64,000 nucleotides of DNA from assembly GCF_018812025.1 (NCBI RefSeq), contig NC_063066.1:11021382-11085381 (forward strand). The letters run 5' to 3'. A program made the translations under genes and the position numbers. Under the pieces are notes generated by a model. That model was not told the origin of the DNA. It searched no databases and saw only the letters and a list, made by a program, of their open reading frames with translations. Shown piece after piece: positions 1-12,700 of the stretch (within the stretch, counting starts at the first letter, position 1; every line of letters starts with the position of its first letter). The DNA comes from Megalobrama amblycephala. Its lineage: Eukaryota; Chordata; Actinopteri; Cypriniformes; Xenocyprididae.

Positions 1-904
1 AAAAGGGATTTTTGAGTGGCTAACGATTTGATTCGAAGATGTCAATACGCGGTTTCAACAATTAATCTTCCACGAGCAACAGTATATAAAATCACATCTC
101 CACACCGCGTATTAATTAATCGCAAAAGTCATCGAAAGTAAAATGATGAAATATAATCGTTCTCATGATTATCCTTTTGTTTACATTGCTCAGCTGTTGA
201 TCCCCTAGTGACAAATAATAACTTGGTGTGAATTAGCTTATCGGTTTTGAATTTGTCTTACATGACACATGATTGAATTGTGTAAACTCATCACCAACTA
301 GTTAAAAAAATGAAAACTAGTTGGCCTATCATTAAAAACTGATTTGTCTCCCTTATGAAAAAAGTATTTACTTTAAGCATATGACGATATCTTTTTTTGA
401 AGAAAAACAAAACAAAAAAACAAGTGAATTGACAACTTAAAACGTATCCATTCCGAGACACACAACCTAGGACTAAATCAATTAATAGACTAAATGCAAT
501 AATAATATTATTAGTTTTATTTTGCAGACTAGTGTTATGACATGTTGCACTCTATATACATGTATCGAACGTTTCCAGACATTTTTCACACCAGAGATGT
601 TCCCAGGGGATCAGCTGGTCTTCTATTAACACTGAAGTGTCAGAGGCGTAGACGTGTTACATGTTATTTGCATGGCCCTTAGCGAACGGAGCCGAATGAT
701 TTTATGACTTTTTCTATACAATGTAGAGCAGCTCCTTACATTTCAGTGTCATTTCCCGGTTAAAAACTTTCTCAAAACGTGAAACGCAGAGTCTCAAATA
801 AAGAAAGTCTATAAAGTCAAGAAGATGAACTAAATCAACAAGAATTTAAAATGTTAAATGATGACTATACAGGCATATTCTCTATAGCCTCTCTATATAC
901 ATAC

Positions 905-997
<93 letters not shown>

Positions 998-1526
998 ATA
1001 GAATATACTAGGATTATTTATAAACTAATAAACTCTTAATTTAAGAAGGAATATAAAAGAACTATTTTGATGCAAACATGCATGTCCAGTGATACACGTC
1101 CAATAAACGGAATCAACAACCATTCATGAATACACACAACACCTTCAATAGACAAGTCTAATGAATGGATATTAACTGAACAGTTTGATGGCTTTGGACA
1201 GTTCAATTCAAAGTGTCTGATGAATACATATTGTATTAATGTAGCACATTAGTTACAAAAAAAAAAAACCTGTGAGTGAATAAATAAATGTATGAATAGA
1301 TAGATAAATAAATAAATAAATAAATAGAAAGATTTGTCTAGGAACACTCTGACACAACCCTCATCATGAACGATAGCTTAATGAAAGATAGGCTGAAGGG
1401 CTTAGTGAAAAGTGTTAATGCTTTGAAGTGCAGTTTAGGCCGCACAGTTCCAGTGATGACCTCGAAGTCTTTTCACAGCGAATTGTCAAAGGTTGGAGAT
1501 CCCTGTCACTCAAAGTTGGCGACAGG
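1..1526. other. 5' flank of wnt8a copy 1, no gene seen
   Basis: AT-rich flank with a (TA)n tract, an (AAAT)n tract around 1302-1326 and short A runs. No exon with proper splice sites is recognisable. It presumably holds part of the wnt8a control region, but no specific binding site can be defended from the sequence alone. Confidence 0.5.
907..998. repeat. (TA)n microsatellite with short (TG)n tail
   Basis: About 80 bases of uninterrupted TA followed by a short TG run, upstream of the first wnt8a gene. The open reading frame of alternating Ile/Tyr across it is an artefact of the repeat. Similar (TA)n tracts recur in the lcp2 and foxi1 introns and near 30.1 kb. Confidence 0.95.
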
Positions 1527-1533
1527 TATAAAT
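1527..1533 (+). promoter_or_regulatory. TATA box, wnt8a copy 1
   Basis: TATAAAT lies 116-122 bases before the start codon of wnt8a copy 1. Transcription would start near 1555-1560, giving a 5' UTR of about 90 bases. Inferred from spacing only. Confidence 0.5.
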
Positions 1534-1648
1534 GCCTTGCTCGTTCAAGCACTCATTCACTTGTCTTCTGTCTCTTCCTGGGTATCCATCTCAGTGTTTG
1601 TGCTTTGCATCTCCACAAGAAGGGAGCATCGAGGTCGCTCACGCAGCA

Positions 1649-2378
1649 ATGAACCCTTGCCAGCTTTTTGCATCGTTGGTGATGTCTATGTGCTGTCACA
1701 TACTGTCGACAACAGCATGGTACAGAACATTCAAAATATGTTATCATACTTCAGTTGCTCTTTTGTCACAGTTATTTATTAACAAAACTTGCGTTAACGT
1801 CATGCTTTTTTCTTCTTTTTTTCTAGGTCGGTGAATAACTTCCTGATGACAGGACCAAAGGTAATTGAGGTTTTTACGCATTTATTTCAGTGGATATTTT
1901 ATTATTTATACTTAAATTAAAATGTCTGAATGTACAGTGTTTAATTAATGCTCATCTTTTACATCCATCAGGCTTACCTCACATACACCAGCAGTGTGCA
2001 GGCAGGGGCTCAGGTTGGTCTTGAAGAGTGCAAACATCAGTTTGCATGGGACAGGTGGAAGTGTCCGGAAAGCGCACTGCAGTTATCTACACATAACGGC
2101 CTGCGGAGTGGTAAGCACTAGTGTCAAAATTAGATATGATACATTCTGGGTTTTTTTTTTTTTTTCACTCTTAAAATGTATTTTCCAATTAACTTTACTT
2201 TAAAAAATGTATTGAATTTGACCTTTTTTGTAATATTTTATTATAGCCACCAGAGAGACTGCTTTCGTTCATGCCATAAGTGCTGCTGGAGTTATGTACA
2301 CTTTGACAAAGAACTGCAGCATGGGGGACTTCGAGAACTGTGGCTGTGACGACTCCAAAATAGGAAAAATGGGTAAGA

Positions 2379-2416
<38 letters not shown>

Positions 2417-3318
2417 ATGAATATGTATGATTTAATGTTTTCAGACCAATAACATTAGACTTTCCGATTTTAATTTTTCCAAGGTGGTCGTGGTTGGGTT
2501 TGGGGAGGCTGCAGTGACAATGTTGACTTTGGAGAAAGAATCGCTAAACAATTTGTGGACGCGCTGGAAAATGGTCACGACTCTCGCGCTGCAGTAAATC
2601 TGCACAACAACGAGGCTGGACGACTCGTGAGTAGCTATAATTTTATTCTCTTATTAATCTGCTTTCTCTAGTCAAATAATAATAATAATAATTAAAAAAA
2701 AAACCGTTATTTATTACAGTATGTGAGTCTAATGTGAAACTATTTACATTTCAGGCTGTCAAAGCAACACTCAAAAGGACCTGTAAGTGTCATGGTGTGT
2801 CTGGAAGCTGCAGTATTCAGACATGTTGGATGCAGCTTGCTGAGTTCAGAGATATCGGCACCTATCTGAAAATCAAGCATGATCAAGCACAGAAGCTGGA
2901 GATGGACAAAATTCGGATGAGGGCAGGTAACAGCGCGGATAATCGTGGCGCAATCGCAGACACGTTCAGTACCGTTGCGCGCACAGAACTCATTTACATG
3001 GAAGATTCTCCAGACTACTGCGTGAAAAACCTAAGCCTGGGACTACATGGAACAGAAGGCAGGGAATGCCTACAAAGCGGGAAGAATCTTTCACAGTGGG
3101 AGAAGAGAAGCTGCAGGCGGCTCTGCCACGAATGTGGTCTGAAAGTAGAGGAGAGGAGGATAGAGACTGTGAGCAGCTGTAACTGTAAATTTCACTGGTG
3201 TTGCACAGTCAAATGCGAAACATGCACTCAGACTGTAACCAAATATTTTTGCGCAAAAAGGCACAAAAACCGTCGGCCGCACAATTCACGTAAAAGACAA
3301 CATTCGCGTAATAGATGA
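1649..3318 (+). CDS. wnt8a: Wnt8a ligand, first tandem copy
   Basis: Secreted Wnt ligand that signals through Frizzled/LRP and beta-catenin; Wnt8a patterns ventrolateral mesoderm and posterior neural tissue in fish. Six exons: 1649-1719, 1827-1860, 1972-2110, 2247-2372, 2484-2626, 2755-3318, giving 358 residues, the usual Wnt length. Residues 1 to about 22 form a hydrophobic signal peptide. The lipidation loop is CHGVSGSC with Ser187, the position acylated in Xenopus Wnt8. The C-terminal cysteine-rich domain contains the CNCKFHWCC hallmark. Candidate N-glycosylation sites are NCS in KNCSMG and two NLS. All junctions are GT-AG and phases match. The second copy follows on the same strand. In zebrafish the locus is known to carry two Wnt8 ORFs, also found on a bicistronic transcript. 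Copy 1 resembles zebrafish ORF1. Confidence 0.95.
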
Positions 3319-3880
3319 ACTCAAATATATTAAGTTGTATATTTCCAATGTAAATATATTTTATATGAAATGTTAAGATATGCTGCTTTTTACTACTGTA
3401 TATTATTCTGCACATACGGAAAAATGTCAGTTCGAACCCCTAAGACACAAGGGCTTCCTCGTTCCCACTGTCAATTTTGATCCCATACTAAGTTCTAATT
3501 TCACGTTCACGTAGACCTATGTTCATTTGCACTTTTTCGTTGTTGACCTTAGATCACATATTTACTTACAAATATGTTTATTTTGAATATTTGCACCATG
3601 TTTTTTTTTTTTTTTTCCTCTCTGGCACAGATCACTTGACAGTGTGTAGCCTAATGTATCACAAGGGGCTTGAAGTGTTGCTTTTATGGAACTTATTGAA
3701 GGCAGTTATTTTTTTAACTATCACATTGTTATTATTTTTAAACTATTACATTCTGTATATATATATTAAATTTACTTATTTTGTCGTGGGAAGCAAATTA
3801 AATATTTAAAACAAAATTACAGTCTCCGATTGGTAGATTTCATTGCTCAGTTTGACAACTGGTTCAAATGTTTATTGGTG

Positions 3881-3886
3881 AATAAA
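3881..3886 (+). terminator. Candidate polyadenylation signal, wnt8a copy 1
   Basis: AATAAA 560 bases after the stop codon and about 210 bases before the TATA box of copy 2. If used, copy 1 makes its own mRNA; read-through would give a bicistronic message. Confidence 0.35.
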
Positions 3887-4095
3887 CAGTGTAAAATCAC
3901 CCCAATCACACTTGAATTATGCATCAGCCAACGAGTTCAAGACCCTGCCCGCGGAGAGAGAATAGTCTGTCTTGTATTGATATCCTTTGAAGTTCATTGG
4001 AGGCGTTCCCCAGACTTGGCTGGTGACTGAGGACCAATAGCTTGGCAGGAATCCTGTAACAAAAGGTATTTTGCCCAGGCCCCCATTGAGAGGAG

Positions 4096-4102
4096 TATAA
4101 AA
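4096..4102 (+). promoter_or_regulatory. TATA box, wnt8a copy 2
   Basis: TATAAAA sits 67-73 bases before the second wnt8a start codon, predicting a transcription start near 4127 and a 5' UTR of about 40 bases. It suggests copy 2 can be transcribed independently of copy 1. Confidence 0.6.
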
Positions 4103-4168
4103 TACATGACGGTACATCACTTTCTCAAATCAGTACATTGCCTGCTTTATCAGTGTGGATCTAAGATA

Positions 4169-6123
4169 ATGGCTTACGTTTTCCTTGGGGTGTTTTTATT
4201 CTTAATTTGCGACAAAACCCTCCCTGGGCACACATGGTGAGGATGCATTAGTGAATTATATTATCAGTTGTTGTAATGTAAACATAATTGCCCTTAATTG
4301 TTAACATAACACCTATTTTGTTTTGTCTTTTCCCTCCAAAGGGCAATGAACAATTTGCTGATGACTGGACCAAAGGTAATTTATATTTTTAGCTTTGAAA
4401 AGCCATATAAAACGACCGCCTTTATAAATTTTACGAAATAAAAAATGACCACAATGTCATTTTTAAAAAATGAATAAATCAAAGTGTTCAATATCTTTAT
4501 AATATTTTCTTTCTAGGCTTATCTTACATATGCAAGTAGTGTGCGGGTCGGTGCTCAGAATGGGATACACGAATGCAAACATCAGTTTGCTTGGGACAGG
4601 TGGAACTGCCCGGACAGCGCGCTGCAACTTTCCACACATAAAGGCTTTAGAAGTGGTAAGATATGTTCATAAATGTGAGATGGTTATCTACATTTTTTTT
4701 TTTTTTTACAAAGTCTGAAAAATAAAACAACCTATTTATACTCTCTACTTCTGTAGCAACGAGAGAGACGTCATTTGTCCACGCAATAAGCGCAGCTGGG
4801 GTTATGTATACTTTAACCAGAAACTGCAGTCTCGGAGATTTGGACAACTGCGGATGTGACAGTTCGAGGAACGGCAAACTCGGTAAGAACATTAGAGATA
4901 AATTCATAATCGAATTCATGAACTAAAGACAATCTAATATAGCCTACTTTGTTCATTCAAAAGAAACAGTCACGACGCATTTATCTAATGGGATAAACAC
5001 TATTTCAGGGGGTCGTGGATGGCTTTGGGGAGGATGTAGCGACAACGTGGATTTTGGAGAGAGAATTTCTAAACAATACGTGGATGCGCTCGAGACTGGA
5101 CAAGACTCTCGAGCTGCAGTTAATCTTCATAATAATGAAGCTGGACGTTTGGTAAGTTAAGAAATACTTTTCATATGGCAACGTTTTTATAAATTACTGA
5201 CAGATTAAGAAAACGCTAGTGGGGGACATATCTACATGTAAATCTATAGTCTATAATGGTGATAATTTATATATTTTGCGATCTTTACCTCCTCAGGAAA
5301 GGCGAATTCTGTTACCTACTTTGCCAACTAACTTTTGTGGTTACAGAAACGTTATTTTATCAATATTTATTTTTTTGACTCGCAGGCCTATATACGGTCG
5401 TCAACATTTGAAGTGGGTCAAAACCTTTCATCAAAGTTGTCCTAAAACCTTCTTCTTAGGAAAACCTAGTTCTCAAGACAACTTTGATGAACTTCAAATG
5501 TTGACTACTGTATATATTTATATGTATAAAGAATACACACTTTTTAAAAACACAAATGTATGTTTTAGGCTGTAAAGGCGACCATGAAGAGGATCTGTAG
5601 GTGCCATGGCATGTCAGAAAGTTGCACAATGCAAACGTGCTGGATGCAGCTTTCTGATTTCCGTGAGATTGGCAATTACCTGAAAGTGAAGCACGACCAG
5701 GCCCAGAAGCTCGAAATGGACAAGAGACGAATGCGCGCGGGCAACACCGCAGACAACCGCGTTGCCATGGCAGACGCTTTCGGCTCCATCGCCCGGACAG
5801 AGCTCATATATCTAGAGGATTCGCCGGATTATTGCGCCAAGAACCTGAGCCTCGGGCTTCCTGGCACAGAGGGTCGGGAGTGCCTGCAGCACGGAGAAAG
5901 TCTCACTCAGTGGGAACGGCGAAGCTGCCGCAGACTGTGCCACGAGTGCGGTCTGCGGGTGGAGGAGAGGCGCACGGAGGTAGTGAGTAGCTGCAACTGC
6001 AAGTTCCACTGGTGCTGCACAGTAAAGTGCGAGAACTGTTCTCAGGTCACTGTCAAACACGTTTGCGCCCGGAGACACGGAAGCCACGGTCACCAAAGAC
6101 GCAAACCCCGAGGACCAAAATAA
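4169..6123 (+). CDS. wnt8a: Wnt8a ligand, second tandem copy
   Basis: Second complete Wnt8-type ligand, 354 residues, from six exons: 4169-4236, 4342-4375, 4517-4655, 4757-4882, 5009-5151, 5569-6123. Internal exons 2-5 have exactly the lengths of copy 1 (34, 139, 126, 143), so the genes arose by tandem duplication. A signal peptide ([14 protein letters not shown] start) precedes the mature chain. All typical cysteines and CNCKFHWCC are kept. The lipidation loop reads CHGMSESC: Ser186 is kept but the following glycine, near-invariant in Wnts, is Glu187. The tail is basic and His-rich. Corresponds to zebrafish wnt8 ORF2. Coding sequence is GC-richer in the last exon than in copy 1. Confidence 0.94.
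5399..5506. mobile_element. Short palindromic MITE in intron 5 of wnt8a copy 2
   Basis: The intron holds a segment of about 108 bases whose ends are inverted copies of GTCAACATTTGAAG, with further inverted matching inside (CATCAAAGTTGTC and its complement). It is a non-autonomous inverted-repeat element. No coding capacity. Confidence 0.7.
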
Positions 6124-6228
6124 AACACCCCTTAAACTATTTTCTTAGGAAAACACCTCCACCTGCACTTTTTCCCTTAATATTTTTTATTATTTCTGTA
6201 CATATTCAAATATATATTAAGGTATTAT

Positions 6229-6234
6229 AATAAA
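6229..6234 (+). terminator. Polyadenylation signal, wnt8a copy 2
   Basis: AATAAA 106 bases after the stop codon of copy 2, after an AT-rich 3' UTR. Confidence 0.6.
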
Positions 6235-6239
6235 ACTAT

Positions 6240-9200
6240 AAGCAACTGAAATGTCTTGTGGTCTTCTTAATGTTCATGAACCTAAATAAGTTCAAGTTTA
6301 TATTTCTGTATGCTGAACCAAACAAACAGGGATGTCCAAATATGAAAATACAATTGAAAAAACGCAACATGAATGAGCGATGAGGTAATAAATGCAAAAC
6401 AATATAGGTTTGATCAATACATATGCTACACGACCGTGTATAATGCATAGGCCTATGCTGTGTGGTGCTTGAGAAATAGGCTAACTGCTTATTTTAGTGT
6501 TTCTATGAAAAAGACCAATGAAGTCACGTTTTTTTAAATCTATTTAATATCAACTTACAATATTCAAAGACAACTGCTCTCTTTACTCAAGGTTTCCCTC
6601 GGGTAGATTTCACATTTTCAGCAACCCAGTGTCTGGGCTTTTGATAGCCTATTAATCAAATTCTTTGCGTTCATCCAAAGTGAACTGCAAAACAAACTTC
6701 TTAATTGTGACTATTGCTCAGAATGTCGGGGGACGAATTAAATATTTTTTTTAATGGTGGTAATGATTCATTATAATGGTTGCAAATTTATATTTGTTGC
6801 ATTGAGTCATAAGAGAGCTTTATCCTAGACACGCGCTGCCAGAAAAAAACCCTTGAAATGACTGTGGTCTCTATTAGTACAGTATATGGCGTTTATTTAA
6901 TGAATACTCTTGAAGGGATTAACTTGGTGTCACACTTGGCACATCGCCCTGTAGGCGCCTCCCTTGCCTAGACTTTGATATGCGGACAGTATGCTACGGA
7001 CAGTACGCTGCCCCGGTGACAAAAGTGTAGACAAAGCCCGTAGGAAACATGCCACTGCTGGAAGGTGTTTGGCATGTTAATCCGCGTTGCGGCTGTGTTG
7101 GTGTTCATAATCACACCTGCGGAAGTCACTGCGATGCATGTAAATAAATCAAAGGGAAGGATCTAAATTCCATTATTAGTCACGTTACGAGGTTGAGAAC
7201 ACATTTAAATTGTAAAACCAGCCTTACTTCATGTGTCAACATAAAGTGATCTGTGATTATGTTTTAAAACATTTGATGTTATGGCCTAATCATGACATTT
7301 GTTTTCATATAGTTTATCAGCATATTTCTCACTTATTAGTCACTTTACTCAGTGGGACATGCCATAAATCTGCCAAACTGTCTGGCCTGATGAATGATGG
7401 GATATTGGCTCAAGTGGGGGTCTTGACTCAGAGGACAGGGGGTGGGAATCTCAGAATATAGTATGTCACAGTGACTTCATTTGCTTCCCTTGGCTGTTAA
7501 AAGACAAATTAGTTAACTTTAATTATTTGATATGTAAAAAGTAGGCTACTTGACTAAATTAAATAGCTCACTTTGCTTCAAATAAATAAATAAATAGTGA
7601 AAAAATACAGAGAAATCTTACTCAAAGTACTCTAATCAACAGAAACAAACCATTCACCCACCACAGACTGGCTATTTGCCTTTCAGGATGTTATGTTCTT
7701 TCCCAGGCCACCCTGCTGAGCTCTGATGAATAAGGAACAAAGTGGCCATCCCCTCAAATACAGTACCATGTTGTTGTCATCTCATCCATGACCCCCGTTC
7801 CCATCCCCTCCTTATCTCTTATTTTACTGACCTTTCATATGGATAGAATCAGGTTGTAATCTCAGTGTAGCCCTTTGGTTTACCCACTTCAAAACCCCAG
7901 CACTAACAGTGATCCCAGTCTGTTCCACTCCACAAAAGACCTATTTCCTTTTAGCTTAAGGATTCCACTTGCGCATGACAAAGACCAGGAATGCACAGTT
8001 TCTTCATCAGAAGAACTGCCACACTCTCCATCAAGCTACTGTCTCCCAGACTTATTTGCCATTCATTAGAGATATATGGCACTAGTTTATTGGCTTTCCT
8101 TTCCATGACAGATCAATATTACTGATATCATTATTTGGTTAAATCCTAGTGCCTACTGAGATCTTTTGGATCTCAGCTTTCTTAAATATTCACCTCTTCC
8201 TTTATAAGTGGGTGTCATCTTAAAGATATCTTTAACATCTCAAACATCCTGCAATGAAAGTTCCTTCTGCTTTTTATTTGTTGAAAAAAACTAGCCGCGG
8301 CTTGTCTGTAAGGGCAGATTGTCAAAATATTCATCCAAACATAGACCTCTATATAAACTGAATCAATAATAAATTGTAAACAGACACTTAAGTTGTAAAT
8401 TGGGCAGGATATATATTAAAAATTTAGAACATGGCTTCGGCAGGCATATTATTAGGCCTATTATTATGATACTTAGCTTTGTGGTGAGAAATGGAACTGC
8501 AACACACTCTAATTTAGAGCAATTAGAGCTGCTTCAGCTATGTGTATATTAATCTGCATCAGGTCAGTAACTAGCTGGCCTGTATGTTCTTCCTATGGAG
8601 TAACATATCAAATTAATGAAAGTATAAATACTTTAGTTTAAATATGGTCATGTAATAGCCTTTATATAATTAAGATTTATTTTATGTTTGTTCTGAAAAT
8701 AGACATGACATTCTTTTCCTCAGCTGAATTCTAAAACAACATTCGGAGGCAAAAATTACTAAACATCAAGGCAATTCTAAGATAGCATTCTATGCATATG
8801 TGCTGTCAATCAACATTAGAGCGCCACCCTCAGGCTGAATAACACTAGGATACTAGACCTCTGCCAAAAGTGTTCAGTGATTAGAATATAAAGCTTACAA
8901 AATGTTTAACATAAACTAGCCCCAAGAGTAGAATCTGTCCTATACCTAAATTTACGTTCAGGAGCCACTACTGGTTAAAACACAAGCTAGCAGCCCTATG
9001 CAAATCACCCTGGGGAAGAAGAGTCTTCATTCTTGAAGTCATACTGGCCTGCGGTTGACTGACGAGTGCCTTTACATCTCACCTTGGTGTTAGACTGCAT
9101 GCTGTTCTGTTCCCAAAAGGAATGTTTCCTGTTTCTGTTTGGAAAATGCAATGCATAGCAGATGAATAGGCACCGGGAAATGCATTACACTTTCCGTATC

Positions 9201-9735
9201 ATGTTGTCTGCAAGTTTATTTGCGGTTATGGCCTAGTTATTTGCTGTGCTAAGAACATGTGAGAACTTGCTTGCTTTTGATGCGACAGATCTATAATTAG
9301 TGGACTTTTGCGATGCTTGTAACCTACACATGCAACCTCTTTGCCCATAATTATACATGCACAGAAGATTTAATACAGTACATTTTGATGCCTTTAAGTT
9401 AGAGGGCCTCAAATGTGTAATTATATATAGTACAATGTAAAATATATATGAGTCATGCTCTGTAAACCTGTAAGCTTTGAATTTCACATCTTTGGTGATG
9501 AGGCACTTCCTCTATTCAAAGTTACAGGAAACAGAGAGAGCAGAGAGCCAGCTATTCTGCGTCAACAATATTATCACACTCAGACCAACTAGCCACAAGC
9601 AAGACAAGCGGCTTGCAGTCTTCATCAGAGCTGTATACTTTACTATCCATCATAGATAGAGTCTAATAGAAAATCTTCTGCAACTGTAGAACAGTCAATT
9701 TCCACTAAATTAGAAAAACAACCATTCCAATCACA
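6240..9735. other. Intergenic, no gene seen (wnt8a to lcp2)
   Basis: About 3.5 kb between the wnt8a pair and lcp2. No reading frame with family resemblance, no RNA gene and no clear transposon ends were recognised. The promoter of lcp2 must lie toward its right end, but no TATA box stands out. Confidence 0.5.
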
Positions 9736-12700
9736 ATGAGTCATGAAAGTCTACCAACCAGGTCAGAGGTGATGTGCTGGAACTCTGGGAACTTGGCTGA
9801 CTATCTCAAAAAAGTGAGTTCATCTTATTTTTCTTTTGACAAAAGAGCAAGATGCATTCAATTAAACAGGAAATATCTTGAAAAGCAGTTGTTAACATTG
9901 TAAAGTTTATCATGTAACCCCCATGTTGACAGATATGATTAAGGTTTTTATAATAATGAGGCTTCTAGCAGACTCTGAATGCTCTTTGGGAGGGTAATCT
10001 TTGTAGATCTTTTTTTACAGTATGACTGTTGCTCTTCAGTTGTAGTGCTTCAAGTGCGGCTAATAGACTGCCACGCGATGTGGTTTTCCAAACACGTCTA
10101 TTTAAAAGTTCTGAAATGTTTCTGATAACATCAGCTAATGTATAGCCTTGTCTTACAATCATTGTCAAATGCACTGTCAAAAAGTGCATTTTAAAAATTC
10201 AAAACTGCGTATTGCAGCAAGATTACTGTCAATAAAGTGTTTTTCAAAAGTACATGGCTAAGTTTAAGTGTGAAGTGCGACTACAGAGCAGTTTTCAGCC
10301 ATCACACTTTTTTCTGTTTTCAGATGAAACTGGTGGGGTGTGACAGAGTGGTGAAGAAAAGCAATATGAGTGGTTCACGATTCTTGGTCAGTCTTTTTGT
10401 CTCTCTATAACAAATATACTACAACTCAGACCTTACTTCCAATTTAAACTACTGCATGCACTTGGACTGCATATAATCATCACTGAAATATTTACAGTAT
10501 CGTGCAAAAGTTTTTAGGCACGTTAAATTCTTCAAAAAAAAAAAAAAGTTTAAAGGTGGTTATTTATCGTTTGTTTTGGTGTGCCAGTAGGAAATATACT
10601 TTTACATTTTCAATGTACATTCAAAATGAATTTCCAAACATACATTTTTCCTTTAATAATCCAGTGAGATTTTTGCATGCACAAGGAGTACGGCAACAGA
10701 CGGCACTGTCCAAACAGAGATCTGATCTCTCCATCGAGTCCAGAGACTAAATCCATAAAAACAATGGAAACTTCTCCAAGCATCTTGGAAAAACCTACCT
10801 GCCAAGCTAGCTTAAAAATTGTAAAATTAAGTGATAAATATGACATTATTTTTTCAAACATCCCCATAATGTATTTTTTTTTTTTTACAAGTGCCTTAAA
10901 CTTTTCACAGTACTGAAGTTTTGCAGGTAGATTTCTTCCTAGAAATTTAGTCTCTCTAACTTTTTTATGTCTCTTCATGTAATCATGTAGTCTAACATCC
11001 CTAAGACTTTTGCACAGTACTGTATAAATATGGAGTATGCTCTGAAATGTGCTTAAACATGCCAAATCAGTAGTGAACAAACAATTCCTGTTTCTGTCTT
11101 GTTCTAGAATATGACTGATAAGGACATTAAGAAGTTCCCCACAGCACAAATCCCGTAAGTTTTAAGCTCAAAAGGCAGAAGATAGCACAGAGATGACAAA
11201 ATGTAGAAATGAAACATATTCATGTCACCAAGTGCAACATGTTCCTGGATCAACATCTTTGTATGGGTAGAGTTAGGTTTAGGGGTAGGGATATGGTTAT
11301 GATTACATTTTTGGACCTTAACGTTGTTCCAGCCTCAATAAAATATGTTGACCCAGGAACATGTCTAACTCTGCAAAATCAGGACATGCAAACCCAGGTG
11401 AAAAAAAGTACACTTCCATATCCATATCGCGATTTCTGTTTTATGTATAAAATGTATTTTGTCACCACTTGTAGTAGACTTGAACCCATCTTTCATACAA
11501 AGTGTACTACAAGTGGTAACTAAATATTTTTTTTTTTTAACACAGAGTGTATGTTAAAAAGCACATTTTAGTTCCCATCTCAAAATAGCACAGTTGAGTA
11601 CACTTGTTTTTTTTTAAAAGATTATCTAAAGAAGTACTAAAGAATTTTTAGTATGTTAAGTATAAAATTAATGCGTGAAAATAGAGCACTTTAAGTACAT
11701 TATGGAAGTGTACTTTTTTTCAGCTGGGAAGGGGATGTGCCTGCTGGCCCTGCTCTGTCTGATTTAGCAGATAATTTTATCCAAAGTTTAAGAAATATAG
11801 CCTACTTTATTTAGTCAGTTCATGCATTCCCTGAGAATCGAACAAATGATCTTGGTGTTGCTAGCACCATGCTCTATTGTTTGAGCTACAGGAATGCTAA
11901 TATAGATTATAACAAAGACAATAAAAAAGCCTGCAGACCACATTCTGAGTCACCTAAAGGTACAAAGTGACTCACCACCATCAAATATTGATTAAAAAAA
12001 GCCGTCAAATGTCTGTTTAGCTGGTAATAATCACTGCTATATATTTCTTTACTTTTGTTTTACTATTTGGAAGATTTATCACAAAGATCTGCAAAGATAT
12101 TAACCAGAATAACAAACAAAAGAAGAGTCTGTTTCACAGGTAAGCAACATCAGTACTTCAAAATTAATTAATCTTTGTAACAAAACTTAACTTTTTCTAC
12201 ATGTTTGAGAGTTTGTCATTTTAAACATTTGTTTTAGATCAGATCATCGGATGCCTCCAAACCAAGGTAACTAACTCTTGTGCAGCTACATAAACAACTC
12301 TGGTTATTCTTAACAAATTATACACACAACTTAAAATGTTTCTATATTTTCTTTGAAAAACAACAAAAAAGCAGAACCTAGTCCAGGAGGTTGGGATTCT
12401 GATGAATTTGTAAGTTGCTGTTATACTTTTTAAACGTCTTCACAACACCCTTTTTGGACATTAACATTAAATGCAATTTTTTTTTCTTCCAGGACCAAGA
12501 AGAAAGTGACAATGACTATGAGGAGCCAGATATAAATGAGTGTGAAGACAATTACATATGCGCAGCATCCTGTGATAATGAGGTGGCTGTGGATTCTGAT
12601 GATGACTATGAACCACCGCCTAGTGATATACCCTCTGAAGTACCAACTCACTTTCGTGTTGCCAAACCTCTGGGTGATGGAGATTATTTAGGTAACTCAT

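Noticed and set aside
851..1039. Reading frame of alternating Tyr/Ile
   Set aside because: Pure translation of a (TA)n microsatellite; the same applies at 13.3-13.5 and 30.0-30.3 kb.
10610..11149. 179-codon open frame on the minus strand in lcp2
   Set aside because: It covers a MITE and part of an lcp2 exon in antisense, has no recognisable domain and no codon-bias support.
11761..11897. tRNA gene on the minus strand
   Set aside because: A and B boxes are present, but the cloverleaf is degraded and the tail is that of a SINE.
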